Below, one piece after another: positions 37,910-48,566 of a stretch of 64,000 nt of DNA; the stretch's first letter is position 1, and each line of letters opens with the position of its first letter. The notes beneath the pieces were generated by a model. The model was given only the letters and a program-made list of their open reading frames with translations, ran no database searches and was not told where the DNA came from. The stretch is from Echinococcus granulosus (taxonomy: Eukaryota > Platyhelminthes > Cestoda > Cyclophyllidea > Taeniidae): the NCBI RefSeq assembly GCF_000524195.1, contig NW_020170390.1, positions 1,641,572 to 1,705,571 of the forward strand, in the 5' to 3' direction. Made by a program: the position numbers and the translations under genes.

Positions 37910-39338
37910 ATGAGCGATGCTCCTCTAGAGGATCCAATCGAGAAGAAATTTACGGGAAATCTCCCACCTTATCCTCAACACTTGCCTGCCAAGTCAAAAT
38001 CGGGTGAGCACACGGTGACAAATACATTGATTCTTTTAAAAGATAAACATATGTATTGACCTGCTAGTTTTTTTTATAATTTTATGCAGGAACGTTATTA
38101 CATTTTGACTTTTATTATTCCACAATCGCATACCCTTATTTGTTAACATCTAGCACCCATTTAAAACATGGATTTACCCCTTTTTTAGGTTTTAAAGTAT
38201 GTCAAAATAGTCTCTAAGTAACGTAGAATAAGTTCATCACTAATTCAGTAGACTATTTAGCCTGAGCCAGTTTTTTGCAATACAAGAGTTTATGCCGAAA
38301 AATGTGCGGAAAATCGCAATATTTCGCAGACTTAATATTAACCTTACACTCTGTGTCAAGATGACTGCCGACCATAGATTGTAAGCTATTTTATAGAGCA
38401 CGGCTCGACTTTTTATGGGATTTAAAATTTGTTTTAACTATAAAGCATTGAGTAGACGTATAAGAACTCTGGAGGTGGTCGTAAAAGTATCCCCTGCTTT
38501 GGTTTGAGACACCGAGCCTTCATGACCGCTTTTTAACAGGAAGGCACTATAGGCAGGAATTCAGCCCAAGTATGTAACATTATCCACCTGCATGGTTGTG
38601 AAGTCTACACTTTGGATGCCCAAAGGCCAGTTCTTAGCGAATTGAACTGCTTAAAATGGCCAATTTTATTTGATGTGGAGATATTCTAAACTCACACGTG
38701 GGACGAAGAAATTTACAGGAGGCTTTGGCGTCCAATGTAATAAACTGAAGCCATTTGTTAAAATGACTAACCTATGCTGCATTAACGGAGAGTTACCTAA
38801 GTAATTAGGCTAAATGAACTCTTCGTATTTACACTAGTTTGAGTTTGAATAAAGAATATACGTTTAACCATGTTTGAAGATTGCTGTACCTCCGAAAATG
38901 GCCGGAATTGTGGTAGAATTGTCGTATAATGCTAGGCCTTCGTCAACTCACACATAACACAGTGGTAAATGGGAGTGGAATAAACGCCTTTGGGCCAAAA
39001 CGGGTTTACAGAAAGAGTTCACTGAAATTTTTAGTTTCACCATCCGAAGTTTCCGAATCCAATAACAATGAGGGGAACAGTGAAATGGCCCCGAAAAAGT
39101 ACGTTTTAATTTCCACCTTATTTACGAGAAATTCCTCAACAGAGCATCGCGAATCAGTTTCAACACACATCAACTGACGGAGCTGGAAAAGGAGTTTCAC
39201 TTTTCCCATTACCTCACTCGAACGCGCCGCGACGAGATTGCCAGTGAGCTGGGGATCTCCGAGACACAGGTCAAAATTTGGTTCCAGAACAGGCGTATGA
39301 AACTCAAGAAGCGCCTCAAAAGTGACCGGCACTTCTAA
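37910..39338 (+). CDS. Hox1/labial-type homeodomain protein, very short
   Basis: DNA-binding transcription factor for anterior patterning. Three exons fit in phase: 37910-38003, 39035-39098 and 39143-39338; 354 nt, 117 residues. The last exon carries the homeodomain: [19 protein letters not shown], then [18 protein letters not shown] and [15 protein letters not shown]. Helix 3 has Q50 and N51. [11 protein letters not shown] and YLTRxRR are typical of labial/Hox1. The protein stops eight residues after the helix. The N-terminal 54 residues are Pro-, Ser- and Glu-containing ([30 protein letters not shown]) and I see no YPWM hexapeptide, which Hox1 proteins normally have. The donor at 39099 is GTACGT and the last intron is 44 bp. 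Exon 1 is supported by phase and a good GTGAGC donor, not by homology; a longer unseen 5' region is possible. Confidence 0.8.
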
Positions 39339-39480
39339 TCCGATCTTTTAATTTGCTGAACTCTGGTTATTGAAACATCTTTGCTGTCTTGTATCATATT
39401 TAGCAAAAATATTAAATTCACAGTACATAACTCGCTTCAAGTAGTTATTTGTGACCCATAATTCGTGAGATGGAGCGGTG

Positions 39481-39486
39481 AATAAA
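39481..39486 (+). terminator. Polyadenylation signal of the Hox-type gene
   Basis: AATAAA lies 143 bp after the stop codon. Confidence 0.55.
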
Positions 39487-39820
39487 TCTAGAGTCCTTTT
39501 TAACATACATTCGAGTGGAATCGAACATTATCATGGCAAAATATGCTTAGTTTATTTTGAAAAGGTAGTTTAAGAAAGCTTTAAATATGTTAGGAAAAGG
39601 GCTTGATCCAAGTCTCGAAAAAAGGAGTCAGTAGTTCCCCTAATGCAGCTCTCTCTTGCAGCACTGTGAATTTCAGTTAGCTGCTTGTTTACATAAAAGG
39701 AAAAATTAAACAACTTTGGAGCCCTTTGTTTGCATTTTGCAAATAACTGACCCCTAGTGATTCACTTACTCACACACAAAGGCCCCGTTATATTAACGGT
39801 AACTACATAGAAGCACAACA

Positions 39821-40028
39821 CCTCATTAGTTTTAGCATCATGCACTAAAGCCTCGAAATATTTCTTTATTATTTTCATATACAGTGGATTTGGCTTGCCG
39901 GTGGCAATGCCATTGGTATCACAAAGTGTTTGACGTATTGGGTAGCCCACCGTAATAGGCTCGGTGTTTCTCTCTTCCACCGCAGCCTTCACACCTTTGG
40001 AACGAGCAGACAAGCTGGGCGAGGGCAT
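39821..40028 (-). CDS. Unidentified coding-like exon
   Basis: An ATG at 40028 opens a frame of about 69 codons (MPSPSLSARSKGVKAAVEER, then TEPITVGYPIRQTLCDTNG and GKPNPLYMKIIKKYFEALVH) that ends in AATGAG followed by GT at 39820. Amino-acid composition is protein-like and there is no repeat similarity. If spliced to the AG near 39660 it would end a few codons later. I recognise no family. It could be a small gene convergent with the Hox-type gene or a chance frame. Confidence 0.3.
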
Positions 40029-40527
40029 CCTTTGTTGTGTAGTGATAAATAAAAGGATACGGGTAACTCGTTTCCTCCTTGGGGACCGATAGTGTTGTAT
40101 TCGTATTTACTGACCGCCCATTGCTTAAAGTGCACACTTAAACAATCACGTACTACACCACAATAAATCCGAGTGACTAAAAATATTAAATTGGGCTTTC
40201 TGTACATAACATTATAAGTATTTTCAGAGAGCAAGTATTTGGAAGGGAGTTGCTACATCGAATTTGCAAAACCATCCAGCATACGATAGCATTTCAGGTT
40301 AAGTCAGTCGCAGAATACACGGGACATAATAAGTGAATCAACGCATTCATGTGATAGTTTTCTGCAGATAATTAGTTTTAGGGTTCATTCCTGTAAATAC
40401 AGAATATTTTCTGATGTGAACTGCAGCAAATTTTTTTTGAGGGTTTTCTTTATAGACCCCTTTAAAAAAGTTGAAATTTAGCCGGTTGGTATTATATGCA
40501 TACTACTACTGTGCGATTTTATCTATG

Positions 40528-40720
40528 TAGCGCCCTGAGATTTCACTGAAAACAAAGTAGGATAAGACTTAAGCATAGTATCTATTGGCGACGTTCAAAG
40601 AGGGTTGCCTTTACTGGAATGGACCAGAGGTCAGGACGCTCACCGGAAGTACAAGGGCGGTGTCTTAAATGCTCGAGAAACCAAAACAAAACGTTAACAA
40701 GTAATCAGAGTATTCCACTA
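40528..40720 (+). repeat. SINE-like dispersed repeat, copy 6
   Basis: Diverged copy: TAGCGCCCTGAGATTTCACT at the start, then CTATTGGCGACG, GGAATGGACCAGAGGTCAGG and CTCACCGGAAGTACAAGGG. The 3' end is poorly defined. Confidence 0.6.
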
Positions 40721-41420
40721 AAACTAATACCAATTTCTGTCATGAAAGTCAGAAAAGGACTAAAACAAGTTGAAACAACTCGTAGGAACTCAGATTTTAA
40801 CGTTTTTGCAACAAGATGATTGTGAAAAACAGCAATTCACATGCATCAGAAGGCATTGACTGATATCCTATTAGCCTTGTAACAGCCTCGCTAAGAGTGT
40901 AAGAAGGACATAGGCTCATTCACATATCCTCAAAACTGTTTGATGCATGAAAGATGGCATTCTAATGTACAGACACCCCGCTTTCCAAGGACATAACTTA
41001 AAAGAGGGAAATAGGCCGTAAACTGCAGGAGAGCATCCGAGAAAAATTTGTTCAAAAAACTGGCTAAGTACCAACATTTTGCACAGTACTTTTAAAGATT
41101 TGATGAAAGTGTAGACGTTTGAATCATTTTGTTTCCTTCCGTACTAAGAATATAAAAGCTTTGTTTTCTTTTGAGCTTTTACCACTGTCCATTATAATTA
41201 AGACTTGCTATTAAAACAGAAGGCCGCAAATGTCAATCAGCTTGAGTTGTTTAAAAGTAGATTTGACTTTAAAATCGTCGCGTTTTTAAAAACCGTTCTC
41301 AGTTCACTTGTGTAGTTTTCAATATTGCCTTATTTTTCACTAGTATGAAAAAATTTTATGCCCCCACCTTGAGAGTGCAGTCCGCGCCGGGACTAAATTA
41401 CCAGCTCTTGAGAAAATTTT

Positions 41421-41732
41421 TTGCCGAAAGTGCGGAAAACTAAATTTAACTGTTTTTACTGTGCTGCTGCAAAAGGCTCTGTTCCACTTTCAATCTTTAC
41501 TCTGAAACGAGTGGACGCGGTGAGCGAGGGCACGCTTCATGGGGTAGTGATGGCTAAGGGGGTGGAGATACCACGCTTTAAGCATGTTCAGGGTGCTTTT
41601 TCACCTCCTCGGGGTCCGATAGCTCCCGATCCACCGCGGGGATTGTATTTACCCACAGCCTCTAACCCGAAAGGCACATTCAAACAGGCGTGTATTGCAA
41701 TGCAGCAACTGACGCACTCGAAAAAGATTTAG
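41421..41732 (+). CDS. Unidentified coding-like exon, possibly 3'-terminal
   Basis: An open frame of 103 codons that is clearly more GC-rich than its surroundings in its second half, with sensible residues (GTLHGVVMAKGVEIPRFKH, SPPRGPIAPDPPRGLYLP, NPKGTFKQACIAMQQLTH) and a TAG stop. No start context, splice partner or homologue is recognised. It may be the last exon of a gene whose other exons I cannot see, or a relic. The AT-rich flanks contain nothing else. Confidence 0.25.
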   Translation: MPKVRKTKFNCFYCAAAKGSVPLSIFTLKRVDAVSEGTLHGVVMAKGVEIPRFKHVQGAFSPPRGPIAPDPPRGLYLPTASNPKGTFKQACIAMQQLTHSKKI

Positions 41733-42689
41733 GTTAACAACTAAAGACTCCTTTAGTGCAGTTGCGTGGGTTATTGTTTGTATAATCCCTCCAAAAATCT
41801 TTTCAAAAAGAGTATTAGGAGATATTGGATCTCTTTACTTAAAGTGCTCAAAATATTACGCCCCGGGCAAAATGAATTTCTCTGCAAAAAGTGGGCTAAT
41901 ACGGTTAATATATGGGGAGTATTTTGTACACTTTAAAACATTCAGGTTAACACGCTACCTGCTTTAAAAGAGAACATCGTAACTTTTGGAAATCACAGAC
42001 GAATTTATGCACTTTATTGTACCTCATTTTGATTAGTTGAAACGCATGGGACATGAAGTAAAAAATTGACTGCCTAGGTAAAAATTAATAAACTAATAGT
42101 TAGAATGGGGATATTATACCCTTAGTAAATGTCGAAAGTTTAAACAAATATGGGGTTTAGGTTAGTGCATCGTGTTTAAGCCAGAGCAGGTCAATTAGTA
42201 TAAAATGCAGTCATGATAACAGCGAAGGGCATCGTGATTAATATCAAGACTTACTAGATGTAATTATAAAGCTTGCCGAAGAAACATTCTTAAGACTGAC
42301 TTAAGCTATTTATAAAATAGGCAGTTTAACTCATCATCCTTTTAAGGCACTCATTGATGTCCATGCGATTGAGCATTTGAAGTAAAAACAGCAAAAATAA
42401 AATTGATCAAGTGGACAACTTTCCAATGGTCGCCATGGTAAGAATAAACTACCAAAGCAATTTTTCAAGAAGTAAGTAAAATATGGGATTTTGATATGAT
42501 TCAACAAAATACAACTTCGATATAATTGGTGCCCTTTGGGAAAGTATAACTGCAAAATTCCATCGACAAATGAAGGCCATAATCCTTCCCCCATTTCCTA
42601 AATTAAGCACGATTTAATAAAATGAATTTAATTGAATTTAAAGAAGCTAACATAGAAAAATAAGACTAAGGACGATTGTAGGTGAAGTA
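41733..42689. other. Intergenic, no gene recognised
   Basis: Very AT-rich, with only short open frames and no recognisable repeat before the second TRIM-like element. Confidence 0.5.
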
Positions 42690-43670
42690 AGGTGGTATTT
42701 TGTCAAGCTATACTTTGAACTACGCGGAGCACCCCACCTGTCGTAGATTGTGTTTTCACTCCTCGACTTGTCTTCAGACCAAACTAGTAGACGCCAAACT
42801 ATCCATACGATATTAATGTGTCTCCTTCCACATTATTTTGGCAGCAGCAGGCAAATACGATTCCAGAGGACAACTACGATAACATTTACTGCTAAATACA
42901 GAACCTTAGCTCCACAGATAAAGGACGTCTGCTCTAAATAAGTGAATTTGTGGAGACGCCTAAAAGAAGTGCTGTAAATCGCGTCCACCTTCAGCAATTA
43001 ATTCAATCCCACCTTCTGCAAGAATGGTACCAATGACTGAAGCGAAACTCTGTAATACGATAGTGGTTTGTCCCTCGGTATTGGTGAGGCGCCACTTTTG
43101 TACTTTGAATTACCCCTCTTGTACCTCGCTGGGTGGGCTGGCCTTTTGGGTCATGCCAATAGCCCAGACACCTTCTCTGCGCTGGGTATATATTCTGCCC
43201 GAGTATTGTGTCTTTCGTCTTCAGGCAGTCTCGGGACGCTACAACTAGATTTAAGCCATTTGGCGAAGTCTATTATGGAGCAGTCTACGGTGTCCATATA
43301 GAGAGGTTAATTAATTGACCAAGCAGTATCTCGGCCAAGTCTGCACCGCCTGAATGGGGCCTAAGTAGGTGACGGGGCAGCATTGAAATTGAAAGACTTT
43401 TGCTGCTGGCTAGCGAGTTGATGTCGAAGTAATGACTACGTTGTAGCTGTCAGGGTTGCCACAGGTGACTGATTAAGGAAAGTGCAGTAAAGTGATATTT
43501 TGTTTAACCATGTGTTAAGCAAAACGGCCATTTCATTTTTCCTGGGTCGTCCTCCCTCTCCACTGAGCAGTGTTAAATAAATATTATCAACCTCTCAGCC
43601 ATTTTAACACCAATAATATACTTCCTCTCATGCTCTTTTAAGTTACGGCTATCTCAGCAAAGATCTTAAA
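42690..43670 (+). mobile_element. TRIM-like miniature LTR element, copy B, with nested insertion
   Basis: Aligned to copy A over most of its length: ACTACGCGGAGCACC at the left, GGCAGCAGCAGGCAAATACG as the possible primer site (about 42841), TGGAGACGCCTAAAAGAAGT, and AGTCTATTATGGAGCAGTCT. Terminal direct repeats are about 42692-42840 (GTGGTATTTTGTCAAG) and 43492-43670 (GTGATATTTTGTTTAACC). An inverted SINE-like copy at 43047-43247 interrupts the interior. The frame intact in copy A has stops here. Confidence 0.6.
43047..43247 (-). repeat. SINE-like dispersed repeat, copy 7, nested in TRIM-like copy B
   Basis: Reverse-strand copy close to copy 2: on the + strand it reads TAATACGATAGTGG, then GGGCTGGCCTTTTGGGTCAT, GCCCAGACACCTTCTC and CTCGGGACGCTACAAC. 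It interrupts sequence that is continuous in TRIM-like copy C between CAATGAC and ACTAGATTTAAGCC, so the insertion is younger than the TRIM-like copy. Confidence 0.8.
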
Positions 43671-44075
43671 CACTGCAGGAGGTTCAAAATACTCATGTAA
43701 TGAGGGCGAATATGGCCTGGTTTAAAATAATCACTGAACAAAGCCCTCCAAAATCTAGGGCAAAAAGGGTAGAAATCGGAGCAACAAGCACCGTAGCTTT
43801 AAAAAAGCTCGTACATCATAAAATATTGCAAACATGTTCTAGCACTCTATTCCCTATGTGGGATTGCATTTATTTATTATAAAAGGAAAGGCTTTCGAAC
43901 AAAAAAATATATACAAGCAAGTTCTTATGACTATTAATTGCTTTTAAACAACTGTATATTTCTCTTATGGTCTTGGGCTCCTGCGTTATTTTGGTCGTTT
44001 TATTCTTTGTCACGGAACCCGCATTATTTTAAGGATTCGTTTATCGTCTGGCGACTTCTGCTGGGGCTCGTACTC

Positions 44076-47051
44076 ATGGTTTTCAAATTTAAAAACGTTG
44101 ATCTGCGGAAGTTGACGGCTGGAGCATTTCATTGTGAATTGATCGAACGTGAGCTGTGTCTTGCAGTGCAGTCTCTTCATGAAACCGTTTTGTCCTTTGT
44201 TAAGTAAGGGTTTGTCTTATAACACACTTCAGAAATGAACAAATTATTTTGGAATTAAATGTTAAGCCCAGCCAATGTATTCGTTGCCTCGGCAAAAGTG
44301 TATTTATTGACGTTAATGACCCCAATACCCTGTACTTAGTGTCGTTTAGCGACTCTGTTGAGATTTCAAGATTTATGGTTGGCTTTTATGCTGATTAACC
44401 AACATATAGGATACGATTTCTGACAATAACACAAAGGAATTAAGTAAATGTGGTCATGGGTCCGTGTTTGATGAAAGGACTGATTCATGGTCAGCTGTTC
44501 AGTATTTCCAGTTTTACAGCTATCTCAGCCAACAACAAAATATGATGCAGGTAAAACTTCTCAAGCATCTAGTAATATGAATTGTTCTAGGATTATATTC
44601 GAACGTCTACGTACCAGCGTGCCATCCTAGCGAATTCAAAAGCTGACTTCGTCGGCAAAGTTGTTCTCGATGTAGGTGCTGGTTCAGGTATTCTGTCGTT
44701 TTTCGCAGTGCAAGCTGGGGCAAAGCGTGTTTACGCTGTGGAAGCATCAAATATGGCTGAGCATTGCCAAGTCCTCGTGAAAGCCAACAAGCTTGCCGGA
44801 CGAATTGTGGTTGTTAGGTATGTTATTTTCCTTTAATGTTTGGTATAAAGTAAAATAGCTTATCCGAACTGTCATCTACTATCTCTCTTGCACACCAAGC
44901 ACCCATTCCTTTATCCATATCTGTGCTCATCCATCCAAATTCGTCTGTTTTGGTAGTGGCAAGATAGAGGACATTACTCTACCCGAACCGGTGGATGTTA
45001 TAGTATCCGAGCCGATGGGCTACATGCTCTACAATGAACGGATGTTGGAGACCTACGTGCATGCTCGCAAATTTCTTGCTTTTCAACACCGTGCAAAGCG
45101 GAAAAGGGATGCTGGTGAAAATGGCAGCTCTGATTCCGAGATGGGGGACGCGTTCGTAAACAAAAATTACCAGAATTGGGACGGAGAAGTTTTCGCAGAG
45201 CCAAATCCCGGTGTCATGTTTCCCTCTGTTGGTAAAATGTTTGTCGCGCCATTTTCTGATGAAGCCCTCTTCGCAGAATTGTATACGAAAGCCAACTTCT
45301 GGTATCAACAGGTTTGTGTCTTAACTCTCGATGTTGCGTTTTCAGTTATTAGATGGTGATGAACAACAAGTTATTCCTTACCTCCCCGATCTTCAACTTT
45401 GCTTTGTGCCTTGACCATTACTAACTGGATCTGTATGAGCCTAATATTGTTGTATTAAATAGAGCTTCCATGGGATGGATCTGAGTGCATTGCGCGGAGC
45501 TGCGATCAAAGAATACTTTAATCAACCGGTCGTGGATACGTTTGATATAAGTATCTGTCCTGTGACTGAACCCTGTGTCCATAATGTCGACTTCCGAACT
45601 GTTAGCGAGTCTGATCTCGCCAACATTGAAATCCCATTAGTTTTCCACATCAGTCAATGCTCAACTGTAAGTTTTGGACACATCTTGTCCAAGTTCCTCA
45701 AACAGTCTGTGTTGTTCTTTATCCTTACCAGCAAAGTTATATTATGTAGTGTAGTTAGACGATTTCCCTCACAAAATACTTGAACCACGCCACTAATTAA
45801 AATGTGAATGTTCTACTATCCTTAGCTTATTCTATACAATGCTCAGCTGATGAGTGGTAGCGTATCGGTGCTTTAGATACATGGTTTGGCGTTTTGGTTC
45901 GACGTTGGTTTTCTGGGCTCTCAGACCGATGTTTGGTTGTCAACAGCGCCAACCGAACCACTTACACACTGGTATCAGGTGCGTTTATCTCACCTGCTAG
46001 GTATCTTTTCATCTTCTATGTGGTAACAGAGACCTTGACAATCTCATTTTTCCACTGCGACTGCGCTGTAGTAACCTTGACTATTAATTGGTTCAACACC
46101 CTAAATCTGCCTTTTCTTTAGTATTTATTTTGGCCGAAAACATTTTTCGATCCTTTCGTCTGTTAGAAACCTTGGTGACCAGGAATCAAATGCGATATTC
46201 TAAGTTTTGCTTTTTGCAGTTAATTATAAAAAAATTACTGTGATGCACTTTATGATTTTGATGGGTGTTATTTTCTTTAGGTTCGGTGTTTACTGGGTAC
46301 CGCGTTGTTTGTACAAGAGGGCCAGATTCTGACAGGTCACGTGAAAATGGTCGCTAACACGCGGCAGTCCTACGATGTTGAAATCGAACTAGTGGTTCCC
46401 AACAGCGATACAAAGGTATGTACTATCGTTTGACAGGCAGATTCAGTCCCTCTGAACGCAAGCGACTTCCCGTTCGCCCATCCAGTTTGATGTAACCTCA
46501 TTTTGGCTGCCTGGTACACCAATCTGATGTGGAAGGCATCTTGATTGCAACGATAATTTTCTGGCGCGTTAGTACTGTAGGCGCTTTTATTGTGATTCAC
46601 TTATCTCGAATAGATAACGAATCACTTGGACCTGAAAAATCCGCACTTCCGCTATACCGGTTATCCTCCGGCTCCCCCACCTGGCTCCCACACCAAGTCG
46701 CCTACTGAAATGTACTTCGCTAATGTCGTGGGGTCGACTACTGCTGTAGTTGGCTCGCAGACGCAACCCACAGTCATTGCGGCCGATCCGGGCTCCACTA
46801 GTCGGGGTGCCTTCGTGGCTACAAACACTGCTGCGGTGGGCGGCCCCGGTGCCACCCTCCTCTTTCCCTCCAGTGCTGCCGCCGCCACCGCAGTCCCTGA
46901 CCAAACTATTGGAGTTGGCGGTGGAATGATCGCTGCCGCTACGGTCCTTCCCCAGTCGCCCTGTGGCGCTGTCGCTGGGTTGGTGAATGCAGCCCCCATC
47001 GGTGCTGGTGAAGTCTTCCCCAATGGATGCTGGGCTCTTGGAGGTCCCTAG
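44076..47051 (+). CDS. CARM1: Histone-arginine methyltransferase CARM1 (PRMT4)
   Basis: Type I protein arginine methyltransferase and transcription coactivator. Nine exons: 44076-44203, 44233-44377, 44410-44550, 44591-44817, 44957-45311, 45463-45666, 45877-45978, 46281-46415 and 46614-47051; 1875 nt, 624 residues (human 608). A weakly conserved PH-like N-terminal domain is followed by [18 protein letters not shown], the SAM motif [15 protein letters not shown], the double-E loop [28 protein letters not shown], and the barrel end [26 protein letters not shown] and [20 protein letters not shown]. The C-terminus is a low-complexity Ala/Gly/Pro/Val activation-type tail, differing from the human one. 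Exon 5 carries an extra basic-acidic stretch ([18 protein letters not shown]) between HARKFL and GVMFPSVG that could also be a 108-nt intron. Introns 1-3 are 29, 32 and 40 bp; the second donor (GTTGGC) is weak. Confidence 0.94.
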
Positions 47052-47560
47052 TTAATTTGCCCTCTACTGTATTCTCACGCCTAGAGCGTATACGCGGCGT
47101 GAGGCGCTTTTTCACCCCCTAATTCTTTTGTAGAATTCTGAGCTGTTGTTTTCTATCAGTCTGACTTAACTTTGGTTTTATCCAGGTCAAGCGCACTTGC
47201 TCACTTCTGCCAGCACCCTGCAAGCTGGACATTTCCAAATTTCGACGCCGACCGGATCGAACACCGTTCTTTACGATCCTCGAACGCCTGTTCCATAGGG
47301 CCATCGACCCCTCAAGACGTACAGATTCATCCCATTGTAAAAACCTCACCCTTCATCATTCAGGCAACCCTTCACCGTACGACTAATGCTTAGCGATCAA
47401 TGTCAGACCTCTCTTTCAAACTTATCATGCCAACGTGAACTGTCAGCAGTCGTGCGTTTCTCATCTGCAGCCAACTTTTCTGCGGGTTAATTTTCGAATC
47501 AATTAGTCCCTCATATGTTCTGTGTGGGTGTGTATTTACCATAATGATATGTTAAATGAA

Positions 47561-47566
47561 AATAAA
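47561..47566 (+). terminator. Polyadenylation signal of CARM1
   Basis: AATAAA lies 510 bp after the CARM1 stop and just before the convergent C9orf85-like gene ends at 47640. Confidence 0.5.
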
Positions 47567-47639
47567 GTGCAGGCAGATAAAGAGATGACCGATTCTTTTA
47601 CGATGAAGAAGGGCACAATGGGCATTCGAGTGGAGCCTA

Positions 47640-48566
47640 CTATTGGGATTCGTCACCCGAGTTAACACTGTATTCTGACGAGGATCGCGTTTTCTCCTCC
47701 AAGGGGTTTTTCACTGCATATTCCGCGGCCTTGTGATCGGATTTATTCGTCTTGAATTCCGTCATCAGTAGTAGGTTTTCTTGAATTGCAATCAGTGATT
47801 GAACAATAAGAAGATTACTGAGGGCATAACACGAAGGGCCTAACAGAGGAGTCAAATATCTACAAAATAGTAGAGTGGGGTAGTGAGCACCAAATATGGT
47901 GCAGGCACACCACACCTCCTCTGAGTATCTGAAACAAATTCCTCACTAAAAGGCCACCGTAACCGGTGGGCATAAGTACTAGTAGCTAACGCGATTCCCT
48001 CTAGCAAACTTTTACGAAATTCGTTTCGGAGTGCTCGTTGATCTCACCTTGCTCAAGGGCGGGTCTAGAAGATGATTACTTGCTCAAGGAGCAAACTCAC
48101 AAAGGAGGAACGGCATTAATCTCCTGACCGCATTTTCCACATGTATTAAAGGCAGAAATGCAGAGCTCACACGTGGTGAAGTAAGCCCTCTTAACACTTC
48201 GCTGACCACATCTAATGCTGAAAAGCAAGATTGCGAGTACATAATTATAATGGTTTTCAGAGGCAAATCTGACATTGCCTTCATGACAGCTATGAAGGAA
48301 TTATGGAAAGTTACGTGGCTATGGGTTAGGGCAACAGAAAAAAATAAAACATACCAGGTTCGAGGTTTAGTCAAAGGTTTGTGTTTCTTATATCTTATCT
48401 TCCACTCGATTATCGCTTCACACCTTGCACATAATCCATCCATTTCTAACTGGTTCAACAATGCAGTTTTCTTTGATGTATCATGCATATTGTTTTTGAA
48501 GGCACTTGTATTCTGATACTTTTGAGGCCTGCTTCGCTGAGTATTTCCGCGTTGAGAACTCATCAT
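47640..48566 (-). CDS. C9orf85-like zinc-ribbon protein
   Basis: Four exons fit in phase: 48566-48355, 48217-48101, 48064-48048 (17 nt) and 47779-47640; 486 nt, 161 residues. The N-terminus MSSQRGNTQRSRPQKYQNT, then DGLCARCEAIIEWKIRYKKH and KPLTKPRTC, and paired cysteines (CELCISAF, then CGKCGQEIN), match the conserved human C9orf85 protein of unknown function. The Cys pairs suggest zinc binding. Exon 1 has two ATG codons (48566 and 48563); the second gives the family's usual MSSQ start. The microexon and last exon (acidic end SVNSGDESQ) rest on phase and splice signals more than on homology. Intron 2 is 36 bp. It is convergent with CARM1. Confidence 0.82.

Noticed and set aside
46587..47023. 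Long antisense frame over the CARM1 C-terminal tail
   Set aside because: It is a GC-rich shadow of the low-complexity sense tail, with no own signals.
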